From positions 1 through 6,388 of the forward strand of contig CAZQSL010000166.1 in NCBI GenBank assembly GCA_964595945.1: a stretch of DNA of 6,388 bases. Reading direction: 5' to 3'. The stretch's first letter is position 1, and every line of letters starts with the position of its first letter. Below the pieces are notes generated by a model, which was not told the origin of the DNA, did no database searches, and saw only the letters and a program-made list of their open reading frames with translations. This document shows, piece by piece, positions 1 through 6,388 of this stretch. This DNA is from CAZQSL01 sp964595945. GTDB taxonomy: Bacteria > UBP15 > UBA6099 > JAJRTR01. The position numbers and the translations under genes were made by a program.

Positions 1-2064
<2,064 letters not shown>

Positions 2065-2073
2065 AAAATAATT

Positions 2074-2088
2074 GCAAATATGATTTGC
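2074..2088 (-). other. Hairpin just upstream of mature 23S 5' end
   Basis: A perfect 6-bp stem (GCAAAT / ATTTGC) with a 3-nt loop lies about 10 nt before the 23S 5' end. It may form in the precursor and influence 5' processing. The main RNase III stem normally involves sequence beyond the 23S 3' end, which is not in the window, so the role cannot be tested here. Confidence 0.4.
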
Positions 2089-2123
2089 TCTCATTCAGTC
2101 TGTATTTCTCTACACTACCTCGC

Positions 2124-2152
2124 TTTTCGTCGCGTTACTTCTTTGACGAAAA
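2124..2152 (-). other. Leader hairpin
   Basis: A perfect 8-bp inverted repeat (TTTTCGTC / GACGAAAA) with a 13-nt loop lies in the transcribed leader. It is AT-rich and no T-run follows it, so it is unlikely to be a terminator. A processing or antitermination role (boxB-like) is possible, but rests on position alone. Confidence 0.4.
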
Positions 2153-2162
2153 AACTTTATCC

Positions 2163-2182
2163 GCTATGCACTTGTCAAGGTT
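2163..2182 (-). promoter_or_regulatory. boxA / ITS-like motif in rRNA leader
   Basis: The leader RNA reads AACCTTGACAAGTGCATA here. This resembles the conserved CCTTGAAAACTGAATA-type block that precedes 23S in the 16S-23S spacers of Firmicutes and some other bacteria, and more loosely the boxA antitermination element bound by NusB/NusE. Its presence suggests either a retained spacer remnant or antitermination for this independently transcribed 23S. The match is by eye and it is not a perfect boxA. Confidence 0.4.
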
Positions 2183-2193
2183 CCTCTGCTCTG

Positions 2194-2214
2194 GGCCTTC
2201 CTTTTAGGCTGGCC
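2194..2214 (-). other. Short GC-rich leader hairpin
   Basis: GGCC at both ends pairs with itself, and an inner CCT/AGG closes a 3-nt AAA loop, with two mismatches between. An alternative pairing of GCCT with AGGC is also possible. No T-run follows, which argues against an intrinsic terminator. It sits 12 nt before the boxA-like motif, in a boxB-like position. Confidence 0.3.
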
Positions 2215-2317
2215 TGGCTCGGTATGTTTGCGGGTTCCCTTTCGGTCGCCCCTGGTATCAATTTTCGTTGACTGTTGCCCCGGTTGGGGGTTTTAGTCTT
2301 CGGCGTTACAGACGAGC

Positions 2318-2368
2318 ATTCTAACTCATTTAATGTTGCCGTGTCAATCGGTTTTCAAACTTTTTTTT
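2318..2368 (-). promoter_or_regulatory. Proximal rRNA promoter (P2) with A-tracts and GC-rich discriminator
   Basis: A perfect -35 box TTGACA (2342-2347) is followed after 18 bases by TAGAAT (2318-2323), one mismatch from the -10 consensus. Upstream lie an A8 tract (2361-2368) and a second A4 tract, consistent with an UP element contacting the RNA polymerase alpha subunits. The bases after the -10, GCTCGTC, make a GC-rich discriminator. In E. coli rRNA P1 promoters and other stringently controlled promoters such discriminators make initiation sensitive to (p)ppGpp and the initiating NTP. The predicted start is near 2310, giving a leader of about 245 nt before mature 23S. Confidence 0.75.
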
Positions 2369-2413
2369 CGGCTGCCCGGTTTTGCTTGTTTCGTTTCGGT
2401 GCAGCGAAGAACG

Positions 2414-2473
2414 ATTATAGTGATATTTCGGAGAATGTAAACCCCTTGTGAAGAGTTTTTTGAAATATTTTTT
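2414..2473 (-). promoter_or_regulatory. Distal rRNA promoter (P1) with UP-like element
   Basis: A consensus -10 TATAAT (2414-2419) lies 16 bases downstream of TTTACA (2436-2441), five of six matches to TTGACA. At 2453-2473 an AT-rich block (A6, T, A, T3, C, A6) closely follows the full UP-element consensus of E. coli. It sits about 11 bases, one helical turn, further upstream of the -35 than the usual position. With the proximal promoter it makes a tandem pair, as is usual for rRNA operons. It starts about 95 bases after the phosphofructokinase stop codon. Confidence 0.7.
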
Positions 2474-2535
2474 GCCTGTGGGTGTCGGGGGCTGTTTTGC
2501 TCCTAAGTACATTAATCATATGTAGGTTTTTGTAT

Positions 2536-3828
2536 TTATGTCATTTGTGGTGGTTGTCCGGTGGCTTGCAGTACGTTGAGCCATAGTGTGCTGTGTGGGT
2601 CGACGTAGTTTCTTTTCGAGACGACCATTTCTACGGGGACGTTGGTGAATTGTCCGTTCCAGCGTGCGACGACCATGCCTGTTTTGCCTGCGAGGGCTGC
2701 GTGGACTGCGTTTTGGGCGAGTTGGATGCAGTAGACGCTGTCGGAGGGGTTGGCTGGGACGGAGCGTATGATGTAGGAGGGGTCGATGTATTTGATGTTG
2801 GGGTCGATGCCGTCGATTTTGAGTGATTTTTTTATGTTGTCGCGCAGGTATGTGCCTATGTCCATGAGGGTTTTGTTGCCTGAGGCGTCGGTGGTGGTGT
2901 CGGTGGAGGGGATGATGTCCTGGCCGGCGCCTTCGGCGACGACGATGACGGCGTGGCGGCGTGTGGCGAGGCGTTGTTTTATGGCTGTGGTGAGTCCCTG
3001 GAGGGTGAAGGGTACTTCGGGGATGAGGCAGAAGTTGACTTCGTTGGTGGCGAGGGTTGCGCGTGCGGCGATGAATCCCGAGTAGCGGCCCATGAGTTTG
3101 ACGATGCCGATGCCGTTGGGTGCGCCTTCGGCTTCTTCGTGGGCGCAGCGTATGACGTCGACGGCGGCGCCGAATGCGGTTTCGAAGCCGAATGTTTTTT
3201 CGATGTAGGCGAGGTCGTTGTCGATGGTTTTGGGGATGCCGACGGCGGCGAGTTTGAGGTTGCGTCGTGAGGCTTCTTCGAAGATGGCGAGTGAGCCGCG
3301 CTGGGTGCCGTCGCCGCCTATGGTGAAGAGTATGTCGATGTTCATGCGTTCGAGGGCGTCGACGATGGTTTCGGTGGGTTGCGGGCCGCGGGAGGAGGAG
3401 AGTATGGAGCCGCCGCGTTCGTGGATGTCGCGGACGTAGTCGGGGGTGAGTTCGACTATGGGGTGTTTGTATTGTGGTACTATGCCCTGGTATCCGTATT
3501 TGAAGCCTATGATGTTGTGTACGCCGTATTGGAACCAGAGTAGGTTGACGATGCCGCGTATGATGTTGTTGATGCCGGGGCAGAGGCCGCCGCAGGAGAC
3601 GATGGCTGCTTTGGTTTTGGAGGGGTCGAAGTATATTTTGCGGCGTGGGCCGGCGAGTTCGAATGTGAGGGGATCGTTGTTGCCGTTGCAGCTTGCGCGC
3701 AGGGTGTTGAGGTGGGTGTCGTAGAGGATGCGGTCGTCGTCGTCGATGAAGTATTGTATGTCGAGGGGTGAGTCGATGGTGCATTTGCCGAGTGTTTTGA
3801 CAGTGAAGTCGGCGTTGGTGGGTGTCAT
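2536..3828 (-). CDS. 6-phosphofructokinase, PPi-PFK-like long form, probably ATP-dependent
   Basis: Cytosolic glycolytic enzyme that phosphorylates fructose 6-phosphate to fructose 1,6-bisphosphate. The 430-residue protein carries the PFK family motifs in order: GGLCPGINN (80-88), GGDGTQRG (171-178), PKTIDND (199-205, D203 the catalytic base), MGRYSG (246-251, substrate binding), PEVPF (270-274) and YIIRSVPANPSDS (352-364). It is longer than the 320-residue E. coli PfkA because of an N-terminal extension of about 70 residues. That length and the GGDGTQRG/PKTIDND pairing place it with the trypanosome, plant and Treponema TP0108-like enzymes. Gly174 at the position that is Asp in true PPi-dependent enzymes favours ATP, although Lys200 is the PPi-type residue. 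The start is supported by GGGAGA nine bases upstream of ATG. It lies 81 bases after the RSH gene in the same direction; co-transcription is possible. No fault in the reading frame is seen. The family is certain; the phosphoryl donor is inferred. Confidence 0.95.
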   Translation of the reverse strand: MTPTNADFTVKTLGKCTIDSPLDIQYFIDDDDRILYDTHLNTLRASCNGNNDPLTFELAGPRRKIYFDPSKTKAAIVSCGGLCPGINNIIRGIVNLLWFQYGVHNIIGFKYGYQGIVPQYKHPIVELTPDYVRDIHERGGSILSSSRGPQPTETIVDALERMNIDILFTIGGDGTQRGSLAIFEEASRRNLKLAAVGIPKTIDNDLAYIEKTFGFETAFGAAVDVIRCAHEEAEGAPNGIGIVKLMGRYSGFIAARATLATNEVNFCLIPEVPFTLQGLTTAIKQRLATRRHAVIVVAEGAGQDIIPSTDTTTDASGNKTLMDIGTYLRDNIKKSLKIDGIDPNIKYIDPSYIIRSVPANPSDSVYCIQLAQNAVHAALAGKTGMVVARWNGQFTNVPVEMVVSKRNYVDPHSTLWLNVLQATGQPPQMT

Positions 3829-3836
3829 GTAGTTGG

Positions 3837-3842
3837 TCTCCC
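3837..3842 (-). promoter_or_regulatory. Ribosome binding site of phosphofructokinase gene
   Basis: GGGAGA lies nine bases before the ATG at 3826-3828, close to ideal spacing. This supports the chosen start and the 430-residue length. Confidence 0.7.
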
Positions 3843-3886
3843 GTGGTTTTCCATGGTCAGGCGGCGGTGTGTGTTCTATGTTGTAT

Positions 3887-3914
3887 ATTTTAGCATGGTT
3901 GGTGTTTTTTTAAA
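3887..3914 (-). promoter_or_regulatory. Weak candidate promoter for phosphofructokinase gene
   Basis: TAAAAT (3887-3892) is preceded after 16 bases by TTTAAA (3909-3914), which overlaps the RSH stop codon. The -35 matches consensus in only four of six positions. The short AT-rich gap between two GC-richer genes would allow an internal promoter, but co-transcription from upstream is equally possible. Confidence 0.3.
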
Positions 3915-6099
3915 GTCTTCGCTGTGCGGTGAGGACTTCGGGGTGGCGTGAGAGGCGTGAGAGGAGCTGGATGATTTGCTGGATGCCTGAGACTTCGATT
4001 TTGATGGTGAGGAGGGCTGTGGAGTTTTGGAGGTTGCGGCGTTTGATTTCGACGACGTTGATTTTGGATTCGGACAGTGAGGCGAGGATGGTGTTGAGGA
4101 TGTCGGAGGAGTCGAGTGTGTTGATGTCGATGATGGAGCGGTAGAGGTTGCCTTCGGTGGCTGCCCATGAGAGTGGGACGAGGCGCTGGCCCGAGTTGAT
4201 GGCTTCCTGGATGTTGGGGCAGTCTTTGCGGTGGACGGCGATGCCTCGTGTGCGTGTGACGTAGCCTGTGATGAGGTCGCCGGGGACCGGGAGGCAGCAT
4301 TTTGCGCAGGTGGTCATGAGGTCCGGGATGCCGTCGGCGATGATGTCGCGGCGGTTGGTTTTGTTTTTGGTGCGTTGTGATCTGGTGACGATTTCGCGTG
4401 CTGTTTCGTCGTTGAGGAGTTGGCGGTAGAGGCGGCGGAGGCGGCCGATGACGCCTTCGATGGTGATGTCGCCGCAGCCGATGGCGGCGTAGATGTCGTC
4501 TTGTGTTTTGTAGTTGAAGGTTTCGAGGATTTCGGAGAAGTCGATTTTTTCGATGAGGTCGCGGCGGCGCAGGCCTGCGCGTTCCATTTCGCGTTGTAGC
4601 ATGGAGCGGCCGTGTGCGATGTTTTCGTCGCGGCCGGCTTTGCGGAACCACTGGCGGATTTTGGTGCGTGCGTGGGGGCTGGTGGCGATGCGGAGCCAGT
4701 CGCGGGAGGGGCCGGTGTTTTTTTGTGTGATGATTTCGACGACGTCGCCGTTGTGGAGTCTGTAGTCGAGTGTGACGATGCGGCCGTTGACTTTTGCGCC
4801 CTTGCACTGGTGGCCGACTTCGGTGTGGATGTTGTAGGCGAAGTCGATGGGTGTGGCGTTGGCGGAGAGGGGGATGACGCGGCCTTTGGGTGAGAGGGTG
4901 TAGATTTTGTCTTCGATGGCGTCGTTCATGATGGGTTTGAAGCTTTGGGGGGTCTGGGGTTCGCCTGGGGCGGAGTTGTCCCGGGCGAGGCCGCGGATCC
5001 ATGTGGAGATGTTGTCGGCGGGTTTTTGCGGCTGGGCCTGGTGTGAGACGGATTCCTTGTATTGCCAGTGGGCGGCGACGCCGTACTGGGCCATCTGGTG
5101 CATGTCCCAGGTGCGGATCTGGATTTCGACCGGCTGGCCGTTGGGGGCGATGACTACGGTGTGGATGGATTTGTAGCCGTTGGATTTCGGCACTGAGATG
5201 TAGTCGTCGAATTCTTCGGCGACTGGCTCCCAGATGGTGTGGAGGACGGAGAGAGCGCGGTAGCATTCTTCTTCGCTGGTGGTGATGATGCGTATGGCTG
5301 CGAGGTCGTAGAGCTCGTTGAAATCTTTGTTGCGGCGGATCATTTTGCCGTAGGTGCTGTAGAGGTGTTTTGTGCGGCCGGAGATATTGACCTGCATGCC
5401 GCGTTCGCGGAATATGTCCTTGAGGAGTGATGAGACGCGATGGATGGCTTCTTCGCGTTTTTGTTTGCCTTCGAGGGCGAGACGGCTGAGGCGCGCGTAT
5501 TCGGATGGATATAGGATGCGGAAGCACAGGTCGTCGATTTCGGAGGCTATCTTGGAGACGCCCATGCGGGATGCGATGGGCGAAAAGACATCGAGGGTTT
5601 CCTGCGCGTATGACTCGCGCAGGTCGGCCGGCGCACTGTCGGCATGGCTAAGGAAGACATAACGGCTGACGATTTCTATCATGATCACGCGCACGTCTCG
5701 CGCCATCGCGATAAACATGCGCCGCAACGCTTCGGTCTGGTCGTCTTCGCTGCGAAAACTCAGTTCCGCAATATGAGCGAGAAGCGCCGTCATCACGCGC
5801 ACTTCGGGATTGGTTTGTCTTTCGATTTCATCGGGGGGTATGCCCGTTGGTACGGCTTCGCGCAGCAGGCCCGACGCGAGCGTCGTCGTGTCGACGAGGT
5901 ACTGGGTAAGCGTGAGAGCCGTTTCGGCGCAATGATCTATGAGCAGCCCCCCATAGGCCGTGCGCGCATCCCTGTAGTACGCGGCGGCGAGCCGGTAGGC
6001 GTTTTCGATGAGCGCGCCGGCATTGGGGTCATCGTTGTAGCACGAAAGACCGGTCGTGATTTTCCCGATGATTTCAGGCATTGCCATCGCTTGCGCCAT
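3910..6099 (-). CDS. relA: RelA-type (p)ppGpp synthetase with degenerate hydrolase domain
   Basis: Long RelA/SpoT homologue that makes (p)ppGpp from ATP and GTP/GDP, normally on ribosomes with uncharged tRNA. The 729-residue length suits the family (E. coli RelA 744, SpoT 702). Domains in order: HD region (about 30-155), synthetase (about 235-348), TGS (about 396-458), helical region, zinc-finger-like domain with C598, C601, C602, H623 and C627, and a C-terminal ACT domain (about 652-725). The HD region keeps His56, but the HD pair is Arg80-Glu81, the following ED is Pro84-Thr85, and the later metal-binding Asp is Ser145, so hydrolase activity should be absent. The synthetase keeps GRTKH (241-245), YD265, E325 in VEIQIRT, and has EFDD (296-299), the EXDD form of RelA rather than the RXKD of bifunctional enzymes. 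The ATG at 6099 has AGGG seven bases upstream; Met5 and Met7 are alternative starts. The coding strand changes composition near 5640. The family is certain; loss of hydrolysis is inferred from residues. Confidence 0.95.
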   Translation of the reverse strand: MAQAMAMPEIIGKITTGLSCYNDDPNAGALIENAYRLAAAYYRDARTAYGGLLIDHCAETALTLTQYLVDTTTLASGLLREAVPTGIPPDEIERQTNPEVRVMTALLAHIAELSFRSEDDQTEALRRMFIAMARDVRVIMIEIVSRYVFLSHADSAPADLRESYAQETLDVFSPIASRMGVSKIASEIDDLCFRILYPSEYARLSRLALEGKQKREEAIHRVSSLLKDIFRERGMQVNISGRTKHLYSTYGKMIRRNKDFNELYDLAAIRIITTSEEECYRALSVLHTIWEPVAEEFDDYISVPKSNGYKSIHTVVIAPNGQPVEIQIRTWDMHQMAQYGVAAHWQYKESVSHQAQPQKPADNISTWIRGLARDNSAPGEPQTPQSFKPIMNDAIEDKIYTLSPKGRVIPLSANATPIDFAYNIHTEVGHQCKGAKVNGRIVTLDYRLHNGDVVEIITQKNTGPSRDWLRIATSPHARTKIRQWFRKAGRDENIAHGRSMLQREMERAGLRRRDLIEKIDFSEILETFNYKTQDDIYAAIGCGDITIEGVIGRLRRLYRQLLNDETAREIVTRSQRTKNKTNRRDIIADGIPDLMTTCAKCCLPVPGDLITGYVTRTRGIAVHRKDCPNIQEAINSGQRLVPLSWAATEGNLYRSIIDINTLDSSDILNTILASLSESKINVVEIKRRNLQNSTALLTIKIEVSGIQQIIQLLSRLSRHPEVLTAQRRL

Positions 6100-6106
6100 A
6101 ATGGTA

Positions 6107-6123
6107 CCCTGATGTCTACTCCT
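6107..6123 (-). promoter_or_regulatory. Possible ribosome binding site of RSH gene
   Basis: AGGG (6107-6110) lies seven bases before the ATG. A better AGGAG (6119-6123) sits 19 bases away, too far for normal use with this start. The weak site leaves the exact start uncertain by a few codons, because ATG codons also occur at residues 5 and 7. Confidence 0.35.
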
Positions 6124-6167
6124 GCGCGTAGTCTCCGGGCGCGATCCAGCGCGCTGCCCGCCTCTGT

Positions 6168-6195
6168 GAATTATTACCCATTTTCATCGCGTCAA
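6168..6195 (-). promoter_or_regulatory. Candidate promoter upstream of RSH gene
   Basis: TTGACG (6190-6195) is followed after 16 bases by TAATTC (6168-6173), inside an AT-rich TAATAATTC block within otherwise GC-rich sequence. The -35 is good (five of six) and the -10 weaker. It would give a leader of about 60 bases before the RSH start. Other -10 choices in the same block have spacers that are too short. Confidence 0.35.
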
Positions 6196-6261
6196 ACACT
6201 CTTTTCAACATTATTTCCCGCATTTTCACTATAACGGCAGCCAATAGCGCCCGCCGCCGCC

Positions 6262-6286
6262 GTCCCAGTCTCATTAACACTGGGAC
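6262..6286. repeat. Perfect inverted repeat upstream of RSH gene
   Basis: GTCCCAGT (6262-6269) and ACTGGGAC (6279-6286) form a perfect 8-bp inverted repeat around a 9-base loop, followed on the plus strand by a G-run (6289-6295). It lies upstream of the candidate RSH promoter. It could be an operator or a hairpin at the end of a transcript. No T-run follows on either strand, so an intrinsic terminator is not supported. Confidence 0.5.
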
Positions 6287-6371
6287 AAGGGGGGGAAATG
6301 TTCGGCACGGCGATAACTTGATTTCTGAATAAATATTTCCTGATTACCCCTGAAACTCAGAGTTGTCCCAG
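6280..6371. repeat. Second, wider inverted repeat sharing the same core
   Basis: CTGGGACAA (6280-6288) is matched by TTGTCCCAG (6363-6371), a 9-bp inverted repeat with arms 74 bases apart. One arm is shared with the hairpin at 6262-6286, so the core GTCCCAG/CTGGGAC occurs three times within 110 bases. The rest of 6196-6388 shows no gene I can support; the neighbour upstream is outside the window. Confidence 0.4.
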
Positions 6372-6388
6372 GGTATGAGTAGAATGTG

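Larger units (their letters stand above)
2065..2535 (-). other. 23S leader / intergenic region without a gene
   Basis: These 471 bases separate the phosphofructokinase stop codon from the mature 23S 5' end. They contain no 16S rRNA, no cloverleaf resembling a tRNA, and no ORF with a ribosome binding site or protein-like composition. They do hold two tandem promoters with AT-rich upstream elements, a short hairpin at 2194-2214, a boxA/ITS-like motif at 2163-2182, and hairpins at 2124-2152 and 2074-2088. I saw no convincing intrinsic terminator after the kinase gene, so read-through from upstream into the 23S gene is possible. The layout resembles a dedicated rRNA promoter and leader rather than a 16S-23S spacer. 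Confidence 0.8.

Noticed and set aside
2145..2180. Third promoter suggested by TTGACA at 2174-2179
   Set aside because: The nearest -10-like hexamer is only 13 bases away, and the TTGACA is part of the boxA/ITS-like motif.
2453..2500. Possible intrinsic terminator after the phosphofructokinase gene
   Set aside because: The C-rich stretch before the A/T-rich block forms only a 3-bp stem, and the coding-strand RNA has an A-run rather than a U-run there. The AT-rich block fits an UP element better.
2330..2512. 60-codon minus-strand open frame in the 23S leader (possible leader peptide)
   Set aside because: No Shine-Dalgarno site before its ATG, and it runs through both -35/-10 pairs of the rRNA promoters. 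Lys/Arg-rich content follows from the A-tracts.
2516..3784. 422-codon minus-strand open frame over the phosphofructokinase gene
   Set aside because: Low-complexity Arg/His/Pro product in a shifted frame of a gene with clear PFK motifs.
3890..5527. 545-codon minus-strand open frame overlapping the RSH gene
   Set aside because: Its product is dominated by Arg, Pro and His with no motif. It is the off-frame shadow of the RSH gene, caused by codons with strongly biased composition.
5644..6234. 196-codon plus-strand open frame antisense to the start of the RSH gene
   Set aside because: No recognisable domain, no good ribosome binding site, and it lies opposite a well-supported gene. The weaker composition skew here is enough to keep the frame open.
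6290..6388. End or start of a further gene at the right edge
   Set aside because: Short open frames run off the edge on the minus strand and an ATG occurs at 6374 on the plus strand, but none has a recognisable product or ribosome binding site.

Overview
The window holds three co-oriented genes, all read from the minus strand. In transcription order (right to left) they are a long RelA/SpoT-family (p)ppGpp synthetase (6099-3910), a 6-phosphofructokinase of the long, PPi-PFK-like group (3828-2536), and the 5' two thirds of a 23S rRNA gene (2064 to the left edge, where it is cut off). The organism is a bacterium, judged from the 23S sequence, the sigma70-type promoters and the Shine-Dalgarno site in front of the kinase. 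The phylum cannot be fixed from these genes. The 23S has a Firmicutes-like extended domain I, but a free-standing 23S gene is better known from groups such as Planctomycetes, Deinococcus-Thermus, Chloroflexi, Leptospira and Rickettsiales. The coding regions are fairly GC-rich, with a strong excess of C over G on the coding strand across most of the window.

Left part, 1-2064: 23S rRNA from its mature 5' end (about 2064) to roughly E. coli position 1938, just past helix 69. About 126 nt are extra compared with E. coli, mostly in domain I.

Leader, 2065-2535: no 16S rRNA, tRNA or credible protein gene lies here. The 23S gene therefore follows a protein gene directly and appears unlinked from 16S. 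The stretch contains two tandem sigma70-like promoters with A-tract UP-type elements, the second with a GC-rich discriminator of the kind associated with stringent control. It also holds a boxA/ITS-like motif and three hairpins that may serve processing or antitermination.

Middle, 2536-3828: a 430-residue phosphofructokinase with the Gly/Lys signature of trypanosome- and plant-type ATP-dependent enzymes. Right, 3910-6099: a 729-residue RSH protein whose hydrolase (HD) domain has lost its metal-binding residues and whose synthetase domain carries the EXDD motif, so it reads as a RelA-type, synthetase-only enzyme. Upstream of it (6100-6388) are a weak candidate promoter and a cluster of inverted repeats with the core GTCCCAG.

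The arrangement places a stringent-response synthetase two genes upstream of a 23S gene whose own promoter looks sensitive to (p)ppGpp. The functional coupling is inference. The unlinked 23S gene with its own promoters and the synthetase-only RSH are the two strongest observations.
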